From Diphasiastrum complanatum (taxonomy: Eukaryota > Streptophyta > Lycopodiopsida > Lycopodiales > Lycopodiaceae): DNA of 64,000 nt. This document shows positions 12,561 to 22,149 of this stretch, one piece after another. Both the position numbers and the translations under genes were made by a program. Every line of letters starts with the position of its first letter. Positions within the stretch are counted from its first letter, which is position 1. Below the pieces are notes generated by a model that was not told the DNA's origin, made no database searches, and saw nothing but the letters and a program-made list of their open reading frames with translations. The DNA lies in contig CM055111.1 in NCBI GenBank assembly GCA_029204225.1, positions 6,077,433 through 6,141,432 of the forward strand. Reading direction: 5' to 3'.

Positions 12561-13110
12561 ATTAAAAATGATCCATGTTCACAGATTTTTGCCCCACATC
12601 AAATTTTTCTCACAACCTTCAGACTTTAGTCTCTTTTTCTGTCAGTTTTTCGTCTTACAATTTTTGTCTTTTTTTTTTTTCCATCAGTTTTTCGAGTTTT
12701 GTCACATTTTGGCATTTTTACTAAAATCCCAAACCTTCGTTTTTTTTTTTTTTTTCCACCCAAGATCTTCGCGTTTTCGTTTTTTCCTAAAAACCTAAAA
12801 CTTCGCATTTTTGCGTTTTTTGATATTTTTCAACCAACCAAAACTTTTGTTTTTTTGCTTGTTGCGCCACATGATACCTTCGCGTTATTCGCTTTGTTAC
12901 TAAAACCTTCGTTTTTGTTCACTTTTTTTCCACTTGTGAACTTCGCATTTTCCGGGTTTTTTACCAAAGCCTAAATTGTCGCATTTTTCACTTTCTGCCA
13001 TAACCCTAAACTGTTGCTTTTCTTGCTTGTTTCGAGTTTGCATCACCTTCACGTTTTTCGTTTTTTCGAACCCTACACCTGTCACGTTTTTTGCATATTG
13101 CACAACCCTA
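12560..13110 (+). repeat. T-rich degenerate repeat, gypsy leader
   Basis: The stretch consists of poly-T runs alternating with CTTCG(C)GTTTTCG and AACCCTAAA-like words at 30-60 bp intervals. It ends shortly before the gypsy gag start at 13176. It plays the same positional role as the GCATCCG repeat before the gag at 2072. Confidence 0.5.
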
Positions 13111-13175
13111 CGTCGTCAAATCCAAAAGAGACCAAGAGGACTACATACCCAATCCTAAGGTACTCTAGATTTGCT

Positions 13176-14145
13176 ATGGATCGTCCTTATGATCCAAATT
13201 CCACAGAGGAATATCAACTAGAGCTCTCCATCTACCGAACAAGCTCGATTCAATAAATATTTTACGATGAAGTCCCAAGTCCAGGAACTCTCAACCAACC
13301 CATTTGACAGATGGGAACCAATGTGTTTTGAAGCTCCATACGATCGCCCACACTTTCACGCTGCCGAATCATCGCATGCACAAGCTCACTTAAATGGGGC
13401 TTTTGCAAATAATGTTCCGCGTACTGAAAACCATACTCCCAAGTTAGATTTATCTAAGTACGATGGCAACACTGACCCTCAGAGACCTATAAACTCCTTC
13501 TTGGTACACCTTGGCTACAGATGGCAAGTGTTGTACAGGATTGGAAAAGAAGTAAAATAACCTTCGACAATAACGAAAAATGGGTCACGGTTGAGTCAAC
13601 TGGACATATAAAGCCAGCCAAGGTTTACGATGATTGGTCATCAACAACTTATGACGAATCAAATAGTGTCCCGATCCAACCAAAAGGCCACTATACGAGA
13701 TCAACATACATCATAAATTGGTGGGTCAAGCACTGGCCATTGTGGACTGTGATGTCTAACAGATGTCATCTTAAAACCGCTGCAGAGGATGTGTATATTC
13801 TACCATCTTCAACACCATTGATACACCCATCATTCCGCTTATGATGATTGACCCTATTCCTATAGCTTGGTGTCCAGGAGAACCTAGCATCTCTCCCGCC
13901 AATGTTTGGAAGAAGGTATTCTTTCCATGGATGATGTTGAAATGACGGATGAACATGTACTCCTTTATCTAGATGCCCAATGTTATCCGCCAAAATCAAT
14001 TCCGCAAGAGATTAAGTCACTAGGGCCGTTGGCTCACGTCCAATTGACATCCAAAGTACCCAACACACAAACATATAGGCCCAAGCCCAAAGTATACACA
14101 TGGGATGTGTATCCAGAAGTCTGGGATACAATAGATAGCGCATGA
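13176..14145 (+). pseudogene. Internally deleted gypsy gag-protease relic
   Basis: It starts at MDRPYDPNSTEEY, continues through gag N-terminal sequence to LDLSKYDGNTDPQRPINSF, and then jumps at about 13490-13500 to the end of the protease (LHLGYRWQ in the old frame, or TPWLQMASVVQDW in the correct one). The protease tail and the linker that follows (MTDEHVLLYLDAQ, RPKPKVYTWDVY) match the - strand gypsy at 56600-57250 segment by segment. The capsid, nucleocapsid and protease active site are all missing. It is therefore a deletion derivative of that gypsy family, on the opposite strand. There is an in-frame stop at about 13557 and shifts after it. Confidence 0.8.
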
Positions 14146-14269
14146 TAACTACTTCACCTTTCTGCTCTACCATTCCAACCTCACTCCCTCAATTTCTTTT
14201 TTTGCAGATACACCATTTTCCCACACCTCCGCTTTGCACAACTTTTCCCTTTCCTACTCGACCGACGCC

Positions 14270-14410
14270 ATCAGCTTTCATCTCGAAGGAAGCCTTTCTG
14301 TCCTATCTCGATCGAAGTCTTCCCGTCCAATCTCGACCGACGCCTTTCCATTTCATCTCGACCGACGCCATCCGTCACACTCTTGATCGAGCCGAAGCCC
14401 CTATTAACAC
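14270..14410 (+). repeat. ATCTCGACCGACGCC short tandem motif
   Basis: Four to five imperfect copies of an approximately 25-bp unit with the core ATCTCGACCGACGCC. The reverse complement resembles the CGGTCGAGAT / CGGTTGAGAT units at 33130-33600, suggesting both are leader repeats of one element family. Confidence 0.55.
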
Positions 14411-14471
14411 TGTCTCCAATATCAACCGAAGTATTTGTTTCCAGACCACTATTTTTTTCAGTTTTTCCAAC

Positions 14472-15026
14472 ATGTCCTCCAATTAGAGTTCCAGTTTAGA
14501 TGATCCAGATGCAAATAAGATCGACATCCAAATGTGCAAACTGGATATTCAAGAGATGCAAACTTGGTAACAGCAGGCACAACCTTTTTTTCAAGCCGAT
14601 TGAGTTTCAAATTTCTGTCCTGGTTGGGTATCAGAGTCCTTATTTATTACACATGGTGTACGCCAATTACAATGTCACTGCAAGGTCTTGCCAATTCATA
14701 GTTCCCCCTGTCAGGAACTATGTCTACAACATATCTCTTGCGGCGGCAGACTTGCATCCATTTGGGTTCCCTCATGGCCCAAATGTAGTTACCAAGACGC
14801 TCCACAAGATTGAGCAAATGGCCTATTTTAAATATATTGATCCATCAGTGGAAAAGTGAAAGAATAAAGACGGGTACCGCCTCGAGGCAATTAATGATCC
14901 ACAACTAGCAGCTGCGTGTGCATATTTCACTAAGTACACACAACGTCCACGAACAAAGGTGTTACGGATCCCCCTGTCTTTATTTCACATAATGGCAGAT
15001 TCACGACTGCATGCCCAAAATTTTTA
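14472..15026 (+). pseudogene. Unrecognised ORF, 5' part, split by the DNA transposon
   Basis: A reading frame from about 14500 runs to 15026 with one in-frame TGA (14857). It contains the words HMVYANYNVTARSCQF, SLAAADLHPFGFPHG and YRLEAINDPQLAAACAYF. I recognise no family. The frame is cut at the TTTTTA duplication (15021-15026). If the transposon is removed it continues without shift at 30280 (YDWTQNCLHDYIKKADQSD). That continuity argues the frame was once coding. It follows a leader-like region at 14142-14470, so it may belong to a retroelement with an extra or unusual gag-like gene. No function is proposed. Confidence 0.4.
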
Positions 15027-15038
15027 AACATGATGACA
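15021..15038. repeat. Left target duplication and terminal inverted repeat of the DNA transposon
   Basis: TTTTTA (15021-15026) is followed by AA and CATGATGACA (15029-15038). The same ten bases occur, inverted, at the end of the partial copy (34513-34522). Confidence 0.65.
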
Positions 15039-15841
15039 AAAAAAAAAATGACTTAAAGACCCATTTTTTTAAAAAAATTTAAATTTTTTTAAAAGGTATC
15101 CAAATTTAAAATTCTTCAAGTAAATATATTGTAATGTTAAGAAAATGTTGTATTTTGCAAGAAAATAATTCAAGCTACAAAAATTTGGTCAATAGATTTT
15201 CATAAATAGCTTAAAATTAGCTTATTTTAAATAATAATACTATTTAAAATAAAATCATTAGATACACCACTAAAATACCTAAAATATATTTTTTGCTTAC
15301 TTAAAACAAAAGTTATAGTTTTTTTTTTTGGAATTTTAAAAGTTTTCTAAATTACAATTCTTGTATCGAAAAAGATATTTTTTAAATTATTTTAATAATT
15401 TGAATCAATATTTTTAAAATCTTAAATTTTTGAAAATCTTTACTTACACTCACCTAAGTTTATTAAATATTTAAATATTGAATAAACGCAAATAAAACTA
15501 CTTTACAATAATCGAGATTAAATGATTTGTGAAAATATTTAAATTACCCTAAAAAAATCTAAAAAAACTTTTCATTTCTTATAATTTCTAACGATATGTT
15601 TTTTTAACAAAAATATTATAAAAACACATCTAAAATTAAAATATTGTAAACTTGACAAATCGTTACAATTTTAATTTTTGGTAATAATTATCAATGTTAA
15701 AATTTTTAAAATATTTCAAATTCTAAATTTTAAATAGTTAAAAAACAAATTTAAGAATATTAAATCAATTAAAAAAAAATTCAAAACACAATACATCAAA
15801 AAATATAAACGCAATTATTCTTTAAAACAAAAGAGAATTTT
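15039..15841. other. AT-rich subterminal region of the DNA transposon
   Basis: The stretch contains no gene and long A and T runs. Its reverse complement matches 33840-34512 of the partial copy, so it is a conserved part of the element and not random filler. Confidence 0.6.
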
Positions 15842-18800
15842 TTATTTCCAAAAATCATCGAGGTCATTTACATCTTTTTCTTTTGTTTTTTCTTGAGTAG
15901 CAATTGTACTTTCAAGTGGCACCTCTTCCACAATTTCCTCGACTACAGTTACTACATTGTAATCTTGAACCAAGACATCAGCAAATTCTCCTGTGTCACC
16001 TACTTTTCCGTTAGCAGGAGGTTGAGATTCCTTGGACAAGGGAATTAATTTATCCTCGCTGTCTAAACTCTTTTCCACCTCAGATAATTCATCTGGCAAA
16101 ACTGAAAGAGATTTCATTCTCATTTTTACAAAATCAACTATATTAGTATCTAAATCTACTGCAGCAACATGTCTGCTTTTCTGAACAGCACATGCGTTCG
16201 TAGTGCCGCTACCGCTAAATAAATCTAAAACCCAATCAGTTGAGTGAGAAAAAATATCAATTAAATGATTAATTAATTGTTGTGGCTTTTGGTAGGGACA
16301 AGCCTAAACCCGTCATTGGATTTTTTAATTTTTTTGTCACAGCTGGATACTGGAACAAGTTTCCAAAACTTGTCAGTCCGGAAGTGTTGTAATGAAGCAT
16401 CGAGCGTTTGCCATCCAAAGAATAATAACCGATGGTTATGTATTCTATTTCATTGCAAAGTCGAGCTCCTCCCGAGTTTCTGACATTGGGCTTGTACTTG
16501 ACATAGAACATTACAAGTAAAATAAGTTTAAGATTTTAACTTTAAAATAAAAAATTTAAAATAAAAATATGAATTAATAATTCAGGAACTTAAAACCTTA
16601 CCACACAGCATTCTCTATTCCCGTATTATAGAAAGTTAGTAGAGCTTTCTGTATTGATGCTGACTGTCAAGAAGAATGAAAAATAACAACTCTCCAAATT
16701 GGAGAAGTTGTGACTTCAAGAAAGCCTTGTATAAAATTATGGATTTCAGTGAATTTGAAAGGAGAATCATCATTTAATGATTCCTTCATCTGAAATCCAT
16801 ATGGTATATCGGCGATGCAGAGTGTATAAGGTTTTTTTTTTTATTAAAATTTATCTGCAATCGCCCTCCTCAACAGAGTAAAAGCATGGTTGATTAGGTC
16901 TCTAATGGATTCTCCTCCGCAATGGTCTCACCCCATGCCAATATCTCTCTGTCCCTTTTTTCCAGCTTTTGTCTTCAGAATATGTCTCTTGAATTGCTCT
17001 GGAAGGAGTTTGTTTTTTTGTCTTCGGGACACTGAAAAGGAAAAAGCTATGCTTAGCATGAGAGACAAAAATATAAAATAGAATAGGGGACTTAACTTAT
17101 CAGAAAAATTAAATTAAATAAAGAAAAAACTATGCTTAGCATAAGAGACATAGAATATAGAAAGGAAAAAATTACTAAGCACCTATGCTAAGCATGGGTG
17201 AAATAAATACCATGTCTCTAAACAAAATAAAAAATGGACTCAAGGATTCATTTCGGCTGCTTAGAGGATAAAGCCTCTGGCACTCATTGAAATCTTGACA
17301 ATTTAACTCTGTCACAAGGGCTTCTTGAACTTTCATAAATAATTTTTGCCTGCATTCAAAAAATATAATTGTTAAAAATCCAACCAAATTATGAAAATCA
17401 CTTTAGTAGAAAAGATAACATGAAAATAAATATTTAGATTATGACTATTACCTCTGAAATTCTTTTCTCATTTCTGCTAGAGAAAGTTGACCATCAGCAA
17501 CTCTCGAAAGAACACTTATTATTAGCTATGAAGAGCTAATCCCTTACATATTCTTCCACTTTGATATTCCCATTTCAGTAGGGATTGGCTTCAGAGTTTG
17601 AATGCTCACAACTTTTTTTTTGGACTTTGAGGCACCCTGAGCAGGTTGGCCTTTTATTTGAAATTTTTTTTATTTATCAAAAATTTTATCAACAAGGGCC
17701 CACACCTAAAGTCAAAAAAAAAAAAAATTGATAAGGAATTTAGGTAGTATTAAAATTGAGTTCAAAATTTTAGTCTGACAAAAACAATTTAAAAGGATTA
17801 TAACATATATTATGACCAGAGCATTTCATGATGAGCATAGCAAAACAAATTACCTGGCCACTACGAAAATCAAGCTGAAAAAAATTATCGTATTTTGTAA
17901 GGCTCTACATAGGATTTTTCGAATCAAAAGACAGGCCTGTCTCTTGAGCACAGAGTGCTTTCAGCTCAAGTTGATTCACATCACCTGCTTTGGAGACTCT
18001 CGTGTATTCTTTGTGAAAAAAATGAATTTTCTGTATCACGGTCATCTCCATCTAGTAGTCCTGATCAATATTGTGGTCCCAAGCCAATAATTTCGCTTCT
18101 TCCACTGTCAAGCCAGCAAATACAATGGCACTCACAGTTCGAAAGCTTGGAATATGGCAATACTCTTGAGATAATTGTTTTTGGGCTTGTAAACTGTGTA
18201 TGCCCCCAAGAACAAAAACAATGATATGAATCTAATAAAGAAAAATCAAAATTTGCAACATCGTTGCATTCGTTGGGATCAACCAAAACAACAAAGTGAG
18301 TAACTATGGTTTGTGTATGATCTTTCAATTTTATTTTTAAATTATGTACATGTGTTTCATTCGGTTCTCTAACTTTCATTGGCCTGTCTCCTGTTATTGG
18401 GTCTACAGGTGGCCTATCACATTGACTTATGTCTAAAATTAAAGTAGTTTCTTTTATTTTTTTTTGTTTTATGGATATCCTCTCTTAATCTAGCAAGTTC
18501 AAAGCTGTCTTGTAAAGGACGGATGGATGCACCAGCTAGCGACATAGATGGTTTGGTGGCGACTTTTTTGCTTTCAGTAGAAGGGATGGACTTATGGCGA
18601 TGTGTAGCCATGGTCTTTGGATGTGACTTAGGTCTAGTGGGAGAAGACTTAGAAATCTTATGAGTTTCTTTTTTTTTGGGATGAGGGACAACTACAGTTT
18701 CATCCTCAACATTTTCAGAGGCCGGCTTTGCGATGCGAGGTCCAATAGATACACCTTTTGAACTCCGTAATAAATAGACCAGATCTTTTCCCTCAACAAT

Positions 18801-20281
18801 AGCAGCTATAATCATTTTTAAGCATTGCTTCATGCTCTGGACAGAAACAAAAATTTGCTTTAAAATATAATGAGTAAAGGCTTATATCTAAAAGTTTAAG
18901 TAATTTTATATTTAGTAACAACTATGTTAAGCATGAAACAAATGTAGACAAACATGATTAGAAATATGTTTTATAATTACACACCAAAGTAACTAGAGCT
19001 TTATCAAAATAAGCTTTGATGGCCTCGTCCTGGCAAAGTCGGATCTTTATCATAGTCTCGTTCAGAATGAAAATAGAACGAGACTCATCCATCTCCTTAT
19101 AAAGTATATTCACAAAACCTTTTTCATGATTCTCATCTGGTTGATCAGCAAGCAATCTTCCTTGAATTTTGAATTGTGAGTCTCCCCTACCAGGCTTCTT
19201 AGCTAAATGAATAAAAAACTCAGACAATACATGAATTTTTTCATATCTTTCAATGGAATATCTTGAGGTTTTCCCAAAATTTTAAAAGAAATCCTCGACA
19301 TTTCAAAAATTATCAAAGACAATTGAAAATCTGCAAAAAAAAAAAAGACTTTTTAGGAGAATTTAAAACACTATCTTAATGAAAATACTAAAAACTTTAA
19401 TAAAACAAGTCATTTTTGTGAAAAATCTTTAAAAAACAAAACTACAAATTCAACATATTTTCTTACTAAAACATCTCAAAAGGATCACCTTTCTCATACA
19501 AAGCTTTGTAAAACAAGATAAATACGAGTAGCGACCTATGCTGAGCATAGGTTGTGTTCGAGTCCTTAGTAACAACTTATGCTAAGCATAGGATGCCGAC
19601 GGGATTCTTCAATTCTAACCACCTTTCGACCTATGCTGAGCATCTGGTCCTGTTCCAACCTATGCTCATCATAGGTTAGCAAGCAAATTGCGAAGACATC
19701 CTATGCTGAGCATAGGTTGGACTAGAGCGCGCGAGTAACGACCTATGCTGAGCATAGGATGTCTTCGCAATTTGCTTGCTAACCTATGTTGAGCATAGGT
19801 TGGAAGAAGACCAGAGATGCAACCTATGCTCAACATAGGTCGAACCGTGGTAAGAATAAAGAAATAACGCTCCTATGCTGAGCAAGGGATGTTACTACGG
19901 ACCCGAACACAAACTATGCTCAGCACAGGTTAGAGGAGAGGACTGGAGCAGGCACCTATGCTGAGCATAGGTTACCCATGTTGTAAAAAGATGAATACAA
20001 TATGAATATTTTCTAATGCAGGAATTTAATACCCATGCTAAGCATCAAGCAAAGTTAAAAAAATGACAGTAATCTTACGATCAAGAAATCTGGAAGCGAG
20101 AACATATGCGAAATCTTATATAAAGTCGTGGCTTGGTCGTAGCGATTGCTCTGACAGCATGTGGGCTTCTGAATTCGCAAATGAGGTGAGTTATGCTTGG
20201 ACTATGGTCCTTAAATAAAATTTTTTTCGAGACCTCCGCCTCACACCAATCCTCCAGCTTACTTTGGGACCGAGTAGCCAC
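15842..20281 (-). pseudogene. ParB-like domain fused to beta-class amino-DNA methyltransferase (broken)
   Basis: The predicted product methylates an exocyclic amino group in DNA (N6-adenine or N4-cytosine; I cannot tell which). On the - strand I infer exons at about 20281-20088, 19330-18985, 18836-17854, 17705-17452, 17349-17211, 17031-16602 and 16511-15842, most with GT-AG borders. Exon 3 encodes a ParB-like segment: FVVLVDPNECNDVANFDFS, a GGIHSLQAQ motif near 18200 and GLTVEEAKLLAWDHN. Exon 6 has the catalytic motif IV as DIPYGF (16810-16799). Exon 7 has KPQQLINHLIDIF and the SAM-binding motif I DLFSGSGTT (16225-16199), giving the IV-before-I order of beta-class enzymes. The acidic C-terminus (15842-16123) is open. 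In-frame stops, mostly explicable as C-to-T changes, and frame shifts (near 19215, 18200, 16290) make this copy inactive. A small chance remains that the real exon structure avoids some stops. Confidence 0.75.
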
Positions 20282-20581
20282 GACTCACTTCGCCCCACGC
20301 CGACCTCGAGTCTGAGCCGGGACCGTCCAAATCTAACCCTAACCCTAGACCTAAGGATGCTGCCAAACAGTATTTAAGACATGGTAGCCGTCGGAAATTT
20401 TAATTAACCAGTTACTTTCTAGGCTTGTTGCTCATTTGCATTTACTTGGTTTTTCTGTATACGTCTATTGAGGTTCGTATAGGCTTTTATTTGTTCTATG
20501 CCCAGCATAGGTTGCAATTAACTTTGAGGAGCACATTTAGTGTGGTGTTAACTATTTGAACGGGTCTATGCTTAGCATAAG
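19535..20581. promoter_or_regulatory. Array of 17-bp palindromes (CCTATGCTGAGCATAGG)
   Basis: Perfect or near-perfect copies start at 19535, 19576, 19630, 19659, 19700, 19742, 19783, 19823, 19872, 19913 and 19955. Outlying versions are at 20032, 20495 and 20565. The dyad is TATGC-N3-GCATA. More diverged copies lie in methyltransferase introns at 17046, 17129, 17182 and 18921. The array covers the first intron, first exon flank and shared upstream region of the two divergent genes. Palindromic repeats of this size are typical protein-binding sites, and ParB proteins in bacteria bind 16-bp palindromes. That the transposon's ParB-like protein or transposase binds them is inference only. Confidence 0.7.
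19657..19801. repeat. 61-bp-arm inverted repeat (hairpin) inside the palindrome array
   Basis: The arm 19657-19717 is the reverse complement of 19741-19801 with one or two mismatches, separated by a 23-nt loop rich in CG steps (GAGCGCGCGAG). Each arm contains two of the 17-bp palindromes plus the spacer TTAGCAAGCAAATTGCGAAG. It probably arose by inverted duplication of an array segment and could extrude as a cruciform. Confidence 0.85.
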
Positions 20582-20611
20582 TACATAGTTAATTTTTTTT
20601 TTGAGGTTACG
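20282..20611. promoter_or_regulatory. Divergent upstream region between the two transposon genes
   Basis: The 330 bp separate the first Met codons of the leftward methyltransferase gene and the rightward candidate transposase gene. The region includes two palindrome copies (20495, 20565), an AACCCTAACCCTAG stretch at 20334-20348 and the T-rich run just before 20612. A TATTTAAG at 20371-20378 could be a TATA element for either gene. Coordinated or mutually exclusive expression is plausible but not shown. Confidence 0.45.
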
Positions 20612-21453
20612 ATGTCAAGTAGTTCTACCTCTTCTATTCCAGTAGTTGTAACTCAATATATTGCAACAAGTGCAACATCTTCATCTGACATTCCCAAAGA
20701 AAGCTTTTTTTATAAAGCCACTCCTGAATCTGAACATGTGTTCGTAAATGATGTGGCATACTCATCATTTACCCGTTCATCTTCTGAAATTCCTCAAGCA
20801 AGTACTTTTCAAGAAATGACGCATGTAACTCAGCTTGTATCAAATCTTTCGACCTGGCCCTCCTCTTCATATACAGGCTCGGCACAATTAGAACACTGTT
20901 CTTTTGAACAAGTTGAATCATTGAGTGATGAGTCAAAAGCTTCAATTTACTCAGTTACTAATTCTAGTAAATCAACAGATCCGCGTAAATCAACAGATCC
21001 GCAACGTTCAAGCTTTTCTCATGTTTGTAGGAGACCTTCTCAAAGTGATGTTCGTCGTGTTAAATCTAAAAGGGCTATATTCATTGAAAATTTAGAGCCT
21101 TCTGAGTGTCCAAAACATCTTGAGGTTGGAGCCAGAATTCCCAGTCATGAAATTCCAGCACCTCCTCAACCAGTTCAAGCACCTACTAGTGTCACAGGTT
21201 CAATTTATAGATTAGACTCCAAATAAAAAGAAAAATACAAGAGAGACTTGAGGTCCTCACCTGATTTAACGAATCGTCAAAAGCAGTTGATTACAAAATC
21301 AGAGATTCGAAAGGTACGGAATATTATTTGTTGCTCATCTTGTTGTTTGCAAAAGTTGAGTATCAGAGAAATTGAATAATTAAGATCAAACTTCGTTTTA
21401 CGAAGTAAGGATCAGAGAAATTACTATTTTGTGTGCAACAGTGAGGCCGGACA

Positions 21454-22135
21454 TGTAAAAATTACAGCAAATAAGGATCCTAAAACACTTGAAATGATGA
21501 GGGAAACAATAGATTATGATTTCATAAGATTAGCACAAGTTGAACCATCAAAATCCATCAAAAATCTATGCTTGAACCTCACTAAATGGCCCAAATCCTT
21601 GAAGAAGGCTTCACACGTGTGAAAGTACGGCCTTCCACAGTCTGAGTACTGTACACCAGACCTACATTCAATCCTATAATCATTATTAATCACAAGTACT
21701 CAAACAATTATGAACATAGAGAGCAATTGCACCATTATGAGAGAAAAAACATGAAATTGCTTGATTGATTTTGGTGAGATATCATCACCTATATATACAT
21801 GATCCATCACGGTTTTGGGCAGGTATGAGTAGCCCTAAACCTATCCCTAATGCTAATTTTGGTGGATCTTTCATCCCTACCAAGTTAGGGTTGGAATCTT
21901 GGAGATCCCTCAACAATGCAAAAATTACCAAAAATAGCTCCTATTTTTTCTCCCTTGTATCTAAGCATAATTTGGACTCATTCCAAAGGTTCTAACACTT
22001 AGGTCTACTTGAGAACATCCTTATGAATGGAATCCTATGCTATTTGGCATGTGTGACAAGCCACATCATGACCATCTAACTATTTACAATTCATATGACC
22101 AAAACTAGTCAAGCTAGAATTGTGAATTTTTAACA
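21454..22135 (-). repeat. 3' LTR of the young copia element
   Basis: It matches 26930-27611 along its whole 682 bp at a constant offset of 5,476. It contains a TATATATAC box at about 21792 in + orientation coordinates. It is adjacent to the polypurine tract. Confidence 0.97.
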
Positions 22136-22149
22136 CTCCTCCTCACTAT

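Noticed and set aside
12568-12974. Phe-rich open frames
   Set aside because: They arise from poly-T runs of a leader repeat.
19535-19971. CRISPR-like array
   Set aside because: The repeats are 17-bp palindromes with irregular spacing, some spacers are repeated, and the context is plant nuclear.
20334-20348. Interstitial telomere repeat (CCCTAA)
   Set aside because: Only two units, too short to separate from chance in AT-rich DNA.
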